64,000 bases of DNA from Aestuariibaculum suncheonense. GTDB lineage: Bacteria; Bacteroidota; Bacteroidia; Flavobacteriales; Flavobacteriaceae. The DNA is taken from positions 124,001-188,000 of the forward strand of contig NZ_JACVXC010000004.1 of assembly GCF_014596935.1 (NCBI RefSeq), read 5' to 3'. How positions within the stretch are numbered: the stretch's first letter is position 1; every line of letters starts with the position of its first letter. The translations under genes were made by a program, and so were the position numbers. Below are positions 40,656-50,016 of the stretch, piece by piece. The notes beneath the pieces were generated by a model. The model was not told the origin of the DNA. It made no database searches and saw nothing but the letters and a program-made list of their open reading frames with translations.

Positions 40656-40838
40656 CCATACAAAGATGTAACTATTTTTATAATTTCATATAAAAACGAA
40701 CAAAAAAACACAACATCAATTAATTGAAAATCAAAACAATAAGATCAAATTAAGTTCATTTACAATTATGTAACAATTCTTATACGGTTTACTATGTTGG
40801 ATATCTAGTTTTATAGAAATTAATTTTCCAACTAAATT

Positions 40839-43769
40839 ATGAATAAGAAAATATTGATCTGGTCTATCACGGCCGCACTTGCTGGTTTCCTATTTGGCTT
40901 TGATACAGTTGTTATATCTGGCGCAGAAAAAACATTACAACACATATGGAACTCATCTGATGTTTTTCATGGAACCGTAGTAATAGGTATGGCTTTGTGG
41001 GGAACTGTTATAGGAGCTTTACTTGGTAGCTTTCCAACAAATAAATTAGGACGCAAAAAAACCCTAATCTGGATAGGTGTATTTTACACGGTTTCTGCTA
41101 TTGGCTCTGGTTTAGCCAATGACCCATATACCTTTGCTTTATTTAGATTTTTAGGCGGCTTGGGTGTTGGGGCTTCTACTATTGCTGCTCCTGCATACAT
41201 CTCTGAAATAGCACCAGCAAAAGACAGAGGGAAACTGGTAGGTTTATATCAGTTTAATATTGTATTCGGCATTTTAATAGCCTTCTTGTCAAATTATTTA
41301 TTAAATGATATTGGAGAAAACGCCTGGAGATGGATGGTTGGTATTGAAGCCATTCCTGCAGCCCTATACACAATTATCACTTTAAGTATTCCGAAAAGTC
41401 CAAGATGGTTATTAACCAAATTAAGAAACAGTGAGGCCAAAAATGTTCTTCGAGTTATTAACCCGGGAGTAGATCCAGAACAATTAATGATGGAGATTAA
41501 AGATGAAATGAACAACACCATTCCTAACGAAAATATTTTCATGAAGAAGTATAGACTTCCTTTAATCTTAGCTTTTCTAATTGCTTTTTTCAATCAATTA
41601 TCAGGTATCAATGCGTTGCTTTATTACGCGCCTAGAATACTAACCGAAGCAGGATTAGAAGAAAGTTCAGCCCTTTTAAGTAGTATTGGTGTCGGTATAA
41701 CCAATTTACTCTTCACACTATTAGGGATCACACTTATTGATAAGTTGGGCAGAAAACAGCTAATGTACATCGGGTCTTTTGGATACATTATATCATTATC
41801 ACTTGTGTCTGCAGCATTTTTCTTCAATTGGGAAGGTGGAGCTGTTCCAATATTTTTATTCTTATTCATCGCAGCTCATGCTATCGGTCAAGGAACTGTA
41901 ATTTGGGTATTTATTTCTGAAATTTTCCCGAACCATTTAAGAGGATACGGTCAATCCTTTGGCAGTTCTGTACACTGGGTATTGGCTGCGGTAGTTCCTT
42001 CTTTAGTTCCAGTGTTATTTTCAACCATTGGAGCCGGTATGGTTTTCTTAATTTTCGCTATAATGATGGTGTTTCAACTTCTATTTGTGATTTTCATGAT
42101 GCCTGAAACCAAAGGTATTTCTTTAGAACAATTAGGAAAAACTTTGATTAAAACAGACAATTCAAAGACTCTCAAAAAAGTAGCCAGTGTTGCCGTAATA
42201 ATGTTTTTCACTTTCTCATGTAAAGAAACTACAAAATCTAGCTTAGATAGCGAAACCACATCCGAGAATATAGTTTATACAGAAGAAACTTTATACCGTC
42301 CAAACTTCCATTTTACCCCCAAAGAAAACTGGATGAATGACCCTAACGGTATGTTTTTTTTAAATGACACATATCACCTGTTTTTTCAATACTACCCAGA
42401 AGGAAATAAATGGGGTCCTATGCACTGGGGGCATGCTACAAGTAAAGATTTGATAACATGGACAGAAAATCCTATAGCTCTATATCCCGATGAACTAGGT
42501 TATATTTTTTCTGGTAGTGCAGTAGTAGACCTAAAGAACACTTCTGGATTTGGAGATGGTACAACTCCTCCTATAGTGGCTATTTTTACCCATCATGATC
42601 CAATTAAAGAAAGAAAAGGTCTTATTGATTTCGAGAATCAAAGTATAGCCTATTCAATTGACGAAGGAAAAACATGGATTAAGTATGCAAATAACCCTGT
42701 CTTAAAAAACCCAGGAATTAAGAACTTTAGAGACCCTAAAGTGGTTTGGGACGAAGACCATCAACAATGGGTTATGGCACTTGCTGCGGATGACAGAACC
42801 AAATTTTACAGCTCTAAAAATTTAAAGGAATGGGCGTTCATTTCTGATTTTGGAAACGACATTGGTGCCCATGGCGGGGTTTGGGAGTGTCCTGATTTTT
42901 TTCCAATGCAATCCGAAAATTCTAATGAAACCAAATGGATTCTTCTTCAAAGTTTAAATCCCGGTGGTCCAAATGGAGGATCTGCAACGCAATATTTCAT
43001 TGGTGACTTTGATGGCAAGACATTTAAACTTGATGAAGACTTTAAAAAGCAGTTAGATTTAAAAAAGGCTATCTGGTTAGATCATGGAATGGATAATTAT
43101 GCTAGTGTTACTTGGAATAATGCCAACGGTAAAAACCCAATTTCTATAGGATGGATGTCTAACTGGTTATATGCACAAGATGTGCCCACCGAAACCTGGA
43201 GAAGTAGCATGACTCTCCCAAGAGAACTAAAACTAAATAAAACTGAAAATGGATTTTTAATTTGCTCTGAACCTGTTGATCAATTAGAAAATTATTATTC
43301 CGATAAAATCACCAAAGAAGACATAGAATTTAAAGAAAAAACAGTTTTAATCGACGGTAAAACTATAGACTTAACAAAGTCTGTAATAGATATAAAACTA
43401 ACCAATTTAACTGCTGACGCATATACTTTCACGCTTTCTAATACTATTGGAAACAACCTGAAATTCGGACTAGATAATATTGAAAAATATCTTTTTATAG
43501 ATCGTCAATCATCAGGGCTAACAAATTTCTCTGAAGCATTTGGAAAACACGTTACGAAGGCCCCTCTTACCAAAGAATATCAAGAAGCCAGGATAAAAAT
43601 CATATTAGACAAAACATCGATAGAGCTTTTCTTTAACAATGGTCAAGAGGTGTTAACTGAAATATTCTTTCCAAATGAACCTTTCGACAAGTTAACAATA
43701 GAATCTTCAAGAAAAGAAGCTAAAATTTCAACTTTAAACGCGAATAAACTAAACATAAATAACAACTAA
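40839..43769 (+). CDS. Fusion of an MFS sugar porter to a GH32 fructosidase through a lipoprotein-like signal
   Basis: Residues 1-437 form a complete 12-helix sugar porter (LAGFLFGFDTVVISGAE; LGRKKTLIWIG; PETKGISLEQLGKTLIK at its normal end). Without a stop codon the frame runs through KTLKKVASVAVIMFFTFSCKE, a typical lipoprotein signal with Cys461, into a full GH32: WMNDPNG (Asp501), FRDPK (Asp632), WECPD (Glu683), then the GH32 C-terminal beta-sandwich. The usual separate neighbours are thus one 976-aa chain. The former signal would act as helix 13 and place the GH32 in the periplasm beside the permease. An internal ATG (42201) or TTG (42144) could also yield separate GH32. It leads the operon into susC (17 bp). 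Confidence 0.9.
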   Translation: MNKKILIWSITAALAGFLFGFDTVVISGAEKTLQHIWNSSDVFHGTVVIGMALWGTVIGALLGSFPTNKLGRKKTLIWIGVFYTVSAIGSGLANDPYTFALFRFLGGLGVGASTIAAPAYISEIAPAKDRGKLVGLYQFNIVFGILIAFLSNYLLNDIGENAWRWMVGIEAIPAALYTIITLSIPKSPRWLLTKLRNSEAKNVLRVINPGVDPEQLMMEIKDEMNNTIPNENIFMKKYRLPLILAFLIAFFNQLSGINALLYYAPRILTEAGLEESSALLSSIGVGITNLLFTLLGITLIDKLGRKQLMYIGSFGYIISLSLVSAAFFFNWEGGAVPIFLFLFIAAHAIGQGTVIWVFISEIFPNHLRGYGQSFGSSVHWVLAAVVPSLVPVLFSTIGAGMVFLIFAIMMVFQLLFVIFMMPETKGISLEQLGKTLIKTDNSKTLKKVASVAVIMFFTFSCKETTKSSLDSETTSENIVYTEETLYRPNFHFTPKENWMNDPNGMFFLNDTYHLFFQYYPEGNKWGPMHWGHATSKDLITWTENPIALYPDELGYIFSGSAVVDLKNTSGFGDGTTPPIVAIFTHHDPIKERKGLIDFENQSIAYSIDEGKTWIKYANNPVLKNPGIKNFRDPKVVWDEDHQQWVMALAADDRTKFYSSKNLKEWAFISDFGNDIGAHGGVWECPDFFPMQSENSNETKWILLQSLNPGGPNGGSATQYFIGDFDGKTFKLDEDFKKQLDLKKAIWLDHGMDNYASVTWNNANGKNPISIGWMSNWLYAQDVPTETWRSSMTLPRELKLNKTENGFLICSEPVDQLENYYSDKITKEDIEFKEKTVLIDGKTIDLTKSVIDIKLTNLTADAYTFTLSNTIGNNLKFGLDNIEKYLFIDRQSSGLTNFSEAFGKHVTKAPLTKEYQEARIKIILDKTSIELFFNNGQEVLTEIFFPNEPFDKLTIESSRKEAKISTLNANKLNINNN

Positions 43770-43786
43770 CTATTAAAAACTAAATC

Positions 43787-46700
43787 ATGAAGTATAAATT
43801 AATTATTTTATTCTTTCTACAGTTCTCAGTCCTTATGGCTCAAGATCTGGATATTAAGGGAAAGGTAGTATCTGCTGAAGACAATATGCCTTTACCTGGT
43901 GTTGCGGTTATTATAACTGGTACTTCAAAAGGAGCTGTAACCGATTTTGATGGAGACTTTATTCTAAATGGCGCATCAAAAGGAGATGTACTTCAATTCA
44001 GTTACCTTGGTTTTATTACTCAAGAGGTAACGGTTGGTGATAATTTGACAATGAATATCGCTATGAAACCGGATAATCAACAATTAGAAGAAATCGTTGT
44101 AACAGGTTATACAAAACAAAAAAAGGCAGACATTACAGGAGCTGTTGCGGTGGTTGATGTCGACGAACTAAACAAACAAACTGAACCAAACCCCATTAAA
44201 GCTTTACAAGGTCGCCTTGCAGGGGTTAACATCTCCACAGATGGGTCTCCTAGTGGTGGAAATACTAGAATTAACATTCGTGGTATTGGTACTTTGAATA
44301 ACACTGACCCGCTTTATGTTATTGATGGTGTCCCTACCAAAGCAGGAATGCACGAACTTAATCCAAACGACATTGCATCGATACAAGTGCTTAAAGACGC
44401 TTCGTCTGCAAGTATTTATGGTTCTCGTGCTTCTAACGGTGTTATTATAATAACAACAAAACAAGGAAAAGAAGGTAAAACAAAAATCAACTTAAATTAT
44501 TACACTTCATTCTCTGACTATGCCAACAAACTGAATGTATTAAATGCATATGAATACGGACAAGTTTTATGGCAAGCCAATATTAACGATGGTATAAATC
44601 CGAATTCTAACAACTTAAGTTACCAATTTGATTGGGGAGTAATTGATGGGCAACCAACACTATTTAATGTTCTAGTTCCTGAATATTTAGATGATGCTCA
44701 AACAATAAAAGCATCGAATACCGATTGGTATAATGAAATTTCACAACAAGGTAGAGCCAACTCCTTAGATTTATCAATGTCCAATGGTTCCGACAAAGGA
44801 GCATACATGTTTTCTTTAGGCTATTACGACAATAACGGAATTGTAAAAACAACCGAATTCAAAAGGATATCGGCCAGAATGAATTCGTCTTATAATTTCT
44901 TTGACAACAAATTAAAAATTGGTGAAAACTTCACTATTAACAGAACTAATGAAGTAACTGACCCAGGTGTACTTGACCCTGCACTAAGAGCATTACCAAT
45001 TATCCCAGTTCGAACTGTAGACGGACAAGGTTGGGGTGGTCCTGTAGGTGGTATGAACGATAGACAAAACCCTGTTAGAGTTCTGGATTACAACAAAGAT
45101 AATGGCTATAAATATTTACGTCTTTTTGGTAACACCTTTGCAGAATTAACCCCTATTAAAAACCTGAGCCTTAGAACCAGTTTTGGTATAGATTACAATA
45201 ATTATTATAAAAGAGCCATACAACGCAGCTATGTTTCAGGGTATTTAAAGAATGATCAAAATGCTGTTAATATAGATAAATCGAACACCGTAAAATGGAC
45301 TTGGACAAATACAGCTCAATACGACATTAAGAAAAACAACCATAACATCAACATCCTTGCAGGTACAGAAATGTACAAAGAAGACTTTGAAAACACATGG
45401 TTACGAAAAGAAGACTTTTTAATTGAAGATCCCGACTATTTCTACCCTGATGCAGGAACAGGAGAATCTTACACAGGAGGCTCTGCGACTTCATACAGTT
45501 TACTTTCCTATTTTGGTAAAGCCTCATATGATTACGACGGAAGATATTTATTTTCTGCAACACTAAGACATGATGGTTCTTCACGATTTGGAAAAAACAA
45601 TCGCTTTGGTACTTTCCCTGCATTTTCAGCGGGATGGAGAATCAGCAACGAAGCCTTCGCTGAGAAACATCTTAAATTCTTTTCCGATTTAAAACTTAGA
45701 GCCGGATGGGGTCAAACAGGTAATCAAGAAATTAGTAATGAGGCCATATATTCACTTTACCTTGCCAATTACGCTGGAGGAGACCCTACATGGAACACGT
45801 CTTATGGCACGGCATATGATCTTTCGGGTGCTGGAAGTGGTCTTCTAAATTCAGGTTTTATTGCTATCCAAACAGGAAACGATGATTTAAAATGGGAAAC
45901 TACAACACAAACCAATTTAGGTCTGGATTTTGGATTCTTAAACAATGCCTTAACAGGTAGTATAGATATCTACAAAAAGAACACGGAAGACATCTTAGTT
46001 TTACCTCCATACTTAGCAATTATTGGCGAAGGCGGTAACCGTTGGGTAAATGGAGCTTCAATGGAAAATGAAGGAATAGAATTCGCTTTACAATACAAGC
46101 ATTTAACAGATTATGGTTTTAGATATGAAATCTCCGGAAACATCGCAGCTAATCAAAATAAAATTACAGTACTTCCTGATGAAGTAAAAAACAATTATGG
46201 AGGAAATGGTCAGGATGACAACATACTTGGTAGGCCTATCAACTCCATGTATGGTTATGTAGCTGATGGATTATTCAGATCCAACCTAGAAGTTGAAAAC
46301 TCAGCCATCCAACCAGGTAAAGATCTTGGTCGTATAAGATATAAAGATTTAAATGAGGATGGATTAATTGATGATAAAGACAGAACTTGGATAGGTAACC
46401 CTAATCCTGGATTCACCTACGGTTTCAACCTTTCTTTAGAATATAAAAACTTCGATCTAACAACCTTCTGGCAGGGTGTTGGAAACGTAGACGTAATTAA
46501 TCAAACTAAATATCAAACAGATTTTTGGAGTGTTGATGATGTAGGATCTAACAAAGGGGCTCGATTATTAAATGCCTGGTCTCCACAAAACTTAAATACG
46601 GATATTCCAGCATTGACCACAATTGACAACAATGCAGAATCTCGTTTTTCTACATACTATATTGAAAATGGAAGTTATCTAAAACTTCGAGTATTACAGT

Positions 46701-46885
46701 TAGGATACTCGCTTCCGCAAGACCTCTTGACTAATTACAGTATTAGTAATTTCAGAATGTATGTTAATGCACAAAACCTATTAACAATTTCATCATCAGA
46801 CTTCACAGGTGTAGACCCTGAGAATCCTGGATTTGGTTATCCCCTACCTCTTACATTCACCTTTGGTCTAAACATTTCACTTTAA
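43787..46885 (+). CDS. SusC-like TonB-dependent transporter, fructan locus
   Basis: The 1032-aa product has a signal peptide (MKYKLIILFFLQFSVLMAQD), a carboxypeptidase-like domain (IKGKVVSAEDNMPLPGVAVI), plug motifs (PLYVIDGVPTKAG; IQVLKDASSASIYGSRASNG) and a barrel ending in PLPLTFTFGLNISL. No STN domain is present, as expected for control by the hybrid two-component system. It starts 17 bp after the permease-GH32 fusion and is followed 15 bp later by susD. It should import fructan oligomers cut at the surface. Confidence 0.93.
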   Translation: MKYKLIILFFLQFSVLMAQDLDIKGKVVSAEDNMPLPGVAVIITGTSKGAVTDFDGDFILNGASKGDVLQFSYLGFITQEVTVGDNLTMNIAMKPDNQQLEEIVVTGYTKQKKADITGAVAVVDVDELNKQTEPNPIKALQGRLAGVNISTDGSPSGGNTRINIRGIGTLNNTDPLYVIDGVPTKAGMHELNPNDIASIQVLKDASSASIYGSRASNGVIIITTKQGKEGKTKINLNYYTSFSDYANKLNVLNAYEYGQVLWQANINDGINPNSNNLSYQFDWGVIDGQPTLFNVLVPEYLDDAQTIKASNTDWYNEISQQGRANSLDLSMSNGSDKGAYMFSLGYYDNNGIVKTTEFKRISARMNSSYNFFDNKLKIGENFTINRTNEVTDPGVLDPALRALPIIPVRTVDGQGWGGPVGGMNDRQNPVRVLDYNKDNGYKYLRLFGNTFAELTPIKNLSLRTSFGIDYNNYYKRAIQRSYVSGYLKNDQNAVNIDKSNTVKWTWTNTAQYDIKKNNHNINILAGTEMYKEDFENTWLRKEDFLIEDPDYFYPDAGTGESYTGGSATSYSLLSYFGKASYDYDGRYLFSATLRHDGSSRFGKNNRFGTFPAFSAGWRISNEAFAEKHLKFFSDLKLRAGWGQTGNQEISNEAIYSLYLANYAGGDPTWNTSYGTAYDLSGAGSGLLNSGFIAIQTGNDDLKWETTTQTNLGLDFGFLNNALTGSIDIYKKNTEDILVLPPYLAIIGEGGNRWVNGASMENEGIEFALQYKHLTDYGFRYEISGNIAANQNKITVLPDEVKNNYGGNGQDDNILGRPINSMYGYVADGLFRSNLEVENSAIQPGKDLGRIRYKDLNEDGLIDDKDRTWIGNPNPGFTYGFNLSLEYKNFDLTTFWQGVGNVDVINQTKYQTDFWSVDDVGSNKGARLLNAWSPQNLNTDIPALTTIDNNAESRFSTYYIENGSYLKLRVLQLGYSLPQDLLTNYSISNFRMYVNAQNLLTISSSDFTGVDPENPGFGYPLPLTFTFGLNISL

Positions 46886-46900
46886 CAAAACTCATAAATC

Positions 46901-48595
46901 ATGAAAAAGATTATATATATATTTAGCTGTCTGGCCTTAACATTAACAATTTCTTGTGAAGACTTTCTTGACAACACCCCAAAAAGTGTTCTTTTCGAAG
47001 AAAGCCTTGTAACTCCAGAGAATGTAGAAGGTTTTATTACATCGGCGTATGCAGCTTTAGGCAACGATCATTACGATACTCCTTTTAGTCTTTGGCCTTA
47101 TGGTAACGTGAGATCTGACGACGCATATAAAGGAGGAAGCGGAACAAACGATATTCAAGCTTTTCACTTTTTTGAAGTTTCTAATAATATTCGAACAGAT
47201 TTTGGGGAATTAGACAGGTTATGGTATAACTGCTACGTTGGTATTTCAAGAGCAAATAAGGCCATTGGAGCATTAAACAAAATTGATGAAAACGACTTCC
47301 CTTTAAAATCAACCAGACTAGGCGAAATGCATTTCGTTAGAGCACATTTTTACTTCATGCTAAAAGTGATGTTTAAACATGTTCCTTATGTAACTGAAGC
47401 AACTTTACCAGAGGAATACAATCTTATATCAAATAGAGATTTATCCGATAATGAGCTATGGGAAGCCATTGCTTCAGATTTTGAATATGCAGCAAATCAT
47501 ACACCTGATAGTCAAGCTCAAGTTGGTCGAATCAACAAATACGCTGCATATGCTTATTTAGCAAAAACGAGATTATATCAAGCCTATGAGCAAGATGAAA
47601 ACTATAATGTGACAAACATTAACCAACAAACATTACAAAAAGTAGTTGACGCTACAGACGAAATTTTAGGAGCTTTTTCGTTAGAGCCTGATTATGCCTT
47701 TAATTTTTTATCAGGAAGTTATGAAAATGGTCCTGAATCCATTTTCGCTATTCAATATTCTGATAACGATGGAACACTATACGGAAGGTTAAATTTTGGT
47801 GATGTACTATCAGTACCTCAAGGTCTGGGTTGTTGTGATTTTCATAAACCAAGTCAAAACCTGGTAAATGCCTTCAAAACAAACTCTGATGGGCTACCTA
47901 TGTTTGACACCTATAATGATACAGATCTAGATTATCATCAATTAAACAACTACGACGTAGACCCGAGATTATATCACACGGTGGCCATACCTGGTTTGCC
48001 GTTTAAATATCATCCAGATTATACTTACGAAGAAAACTGGAACCGTTCTCCTGGTACCTATTTCTATTTTGCTTCTTTAAAAGAAAACGTTCAACCAGAT
48101 TGCGACTGCTTTGTTAACATTGATCCGTTCTATGGAAATTCTAAAAACAGAATTATAATTCGATATGCAGATGTACTTCTTATGCGTGCTGAAGCACTTA
48201 TTGAATTGGGCAAACATAATGACGCTCTTCCAATTATAAATGAAATTAGAAGCAGAGCTTCAGTGAGTACGACTTTAACTTCAAGCTACACATCCAATAA
48301 CTTCATTAAACAATATGAAGACGGAGTAAACTGTAATTGGACACAGGACTTCGCGCGTCAGGCTTTACGTTGGGAACGTCGATTAGAATTTGCGATGGAG
48401 GGTAGTAGATTTTTTGATTTAGTAAGATGGGGAATTGCTTCTGAAACTTTGAATGCCTTCTACGCCGAAGAAAAAACAAAAATCTCATACTACTTAGAAG
48501 CTGGATTTGATAAAAACAAAGAAGAATACTGCCCTATTCCTCTTGCTCAAATAAACTTTAGTCAAGGGTTATACCAGCAAAATACAGGATATTAA
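46901..48595 (+). CDS. SusD-like lipoprotein, fructan locus
   Basis: The 564-aa product has a lipoprotein signal (IFSCLALTLTISCEDFLDN), SusD helices (RLGEMHFVRAHFYFMLKVMF) and the RagB C-terminal signature (RQALRWERRLEFAMEGSRFFDLVRWG; YCPIPLAQINFSQG). It contains Cys-rich loops (GLGCCDFH; QPDCDCFVN). It is 564 aa, longer than the other three SusD proteins here (470-492 aa), as is common for fructan-type SusD proteins. It is the lid partner of the preceding SusC. Confidence 0.92.
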   Translation: MKKIIYIFSCLALTLTISCEDFLDNTPKSVLFEESLVTPENVEGFITSAYAALGNDHYDTPFSLWPYGNVRSDDAYKGGSGTNDIQAFHFFEVSNNIRTDFGELDRLWYNCYVGISRANKAIGALNKIDENDFPLKSTRLGEMHFVRAHFYFMLKVMFKHVPYVTEATLPEEYNLISNRDLSDNELWEAIASDFEYAANHTPDSQAQVGRINKYAAYAYLAKTRLYQAYEQDENYNVTNINQQTLQKVVDATDEILGAFSLEPDYAFNFLSGSYENGPESIFAIQYSDNDGTLYGRLNFGDVLSVPQGLGCCDFHKPSQNLVNAFKTNSDGLPMFDTYNDTDLDYHQLNNYDVDPRLYHTVAIPGLPFKYHPDYTYEENWNRSPGTYFYFASLKENVQPDCDCFVNIDPFYGNSKNRIIIRYADVLLMRAEALIELGKHNDALPIINEIRSRASVSTTLTSSYTSNNFIKQYEDGVNCNWTQDFARQALRWERRLEFAMEGSRFFDLVRWGIASETLNAFYAEEKTKISYYLEAGFDKNKEEYCPIPLAQINFSQGLYQQNTGY

Positions 48596-48619
48596 AAAGA
48601 AACTAAACAAGACAAAACG

Positions 48620-50008
48620 ATGAAAAACATACTAACTAAAAACATAAGTGTTATTGTAAGTGTAATAGCGCTATTCGCTTGCCTGATATGGTCTTGCGAA
48701 GATAATTTTGATGAATCAGCTTTTGTAACCAATGTTTCTGTAAACATGGAATCCTTTGCTGTTAATGATATTGAAGGCGAAATCAATAATCAAGAAAATC
48801 TGATTACCGTTACTTTGCCTTATGGCACCGACATTTCTGCTCTAACACCTGAATTAGAAATACCAAACGGATCGTCCATTCTACCTGAAAAGGGACTACC
48901 CATGGATTTCTCAAATACAGTTCAATATAGAGTATCTAATGGAAACATCTACAAAACTTACAATGTAAAAGTTCAAACTCAAAAACCAATAAGCAGTTTT
49001 AAAATCAATGATTTAAATGCAAGCATTAACCATAATTCAAAAATTATATCTCTTACTCTGCCTGAAGGCACAGATCTAACCTCTCTTGAACCAACAATTG
49101 AAGTAACTGAAGGTGTTAGCATTACACCTGGTTCAGGTGCTGTAACCGATTTTTCAAATCCAGTAATCTATACTGTTAGTTCTGCTACATTAACTGAAGA
49201 GTATACAGCTATTGTAACGACCCCTGTTGATGGTCCTGTAATTGCATTTTTAGGAACCTCAGCATCTTTACAAAGCATTACTAATCCGGATGAAATTACT
49301 GCTTCAGATTGGTTATTTGAAAACTATCCCGGAGCTCAATATTTATCGTTCACAGACATCTCTAATGGGATTTCATTAGCAGGTATAGATGTCATTTGGT
49401 GGCATTATGATAGTGCTATAAACCTACCTACCATTGCCTTAGATGCCAGTGTTACATCTGCATTAATGAATTATCAAGCAAATGGAGGAAACCTATTGCT
49501 TACAACCTTTGCTTCTCAATATTTAGAGGCTTTGAACATTATTCCTAGCGGAAAAGGTCCTAACAATGTATTTGGAGACTTTTTGCCGAATGGATTTATC
49601 GATGGTAACGATTGGGGAATGTCATTTGTAGGACATGAAGACCATCCTATTTTCTTAGGTCTTGAAACTTTTGCTCCTGGAAAAGCTAATTTATTAGAAA
49701 AAGGAACCTTTAGATTAAACCATACTGCCTGGTGGTTCTTACCGGAATGGGGTGGTTATGGAGACGGACAAGGTTGGAGAGATCAAACCGGAGGAAACAA
49801 CCTTGCGAGTGAAGCTTGGGATGATAGCCTTAATGGACGAGTAACTATTGCTGAATTCCCTGGAGGAGCTACTAACATAAATACAGTTGTTATTTCCATG
49901 GGAGCCTACGATTGGTTTAATGAAAATGACACAAATGGTAACAACGGCTTTTTAGATAATATAAAAATACTAACAGCAAACAGCTTAGCCTATTTAGCTG
50001 ACAACTAA
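48620..50008 (+). CDS. Surface lipoprotein with two Ig-like repeats and a DUF4960 domain, candidate fructan-binding protein
   Basis: The 462-aa product has a lipoprotein signal (VIALFACLIWSCEDNFDE, Cys near 27). Two related 80-90-residue beta repeats follow (FAVNDIEGEINNQENLITVT; FKINDLNASINHNSKIISLT), each ending in a xVTDFSN/PMDFSN-x-VxYxVS strand. A DUF4960-type domain follows (VIAFLGTSASLQSI; IDVIWWHYDSA; GGNLLLTTFASQYL). Its position after SusD and before the surface GH32 matches surface glycan-binding proteins of fructan loci such as the levan locus of Bacteroides. It shares the DUF4960-type domain with the protein at 52524. Confidence 0.8.
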   Translation: MKNILTKNISVIVSVIALFACLIWSCEDNFDESAFVTNVSVNMESFAVNDIEGEINNQENLITVTLPYGTDISALTPELEIPNGSSILPEKGLPMDFSNTVQYRVSNGNIYKTYNVKVQTQKPISSFKINDLNASINHNSKIISLTLPEGTDLTSLEPTIEVTEGVSITPGSGAVTDFSNPVIYTVSSATLTEEYTAIVTTPVDGPVIAFLGTSASLQSITNPDEITASDWLFENYPGAQYLSFTDISNGISLAGIDVIWWHYDSAINLPTIALDASVTSALMNYQANGGNLLLTTFASQYLEALNIIPSGKGPNNVFGDFLPNGFIDGNDWGMSFVGHEDHPIFLGLETFAPGKANLLEKGTFRLNHTAWWFLPEWGGYGDGQGWRDQTGGNNLASEAWDDSLNGRVTIAEFPGGATNINTVVISMGAYDWFNENDTNGNNGFLDNIKILTANSLAYLADN

Positions 50009-50016
50009 AACTAAAC

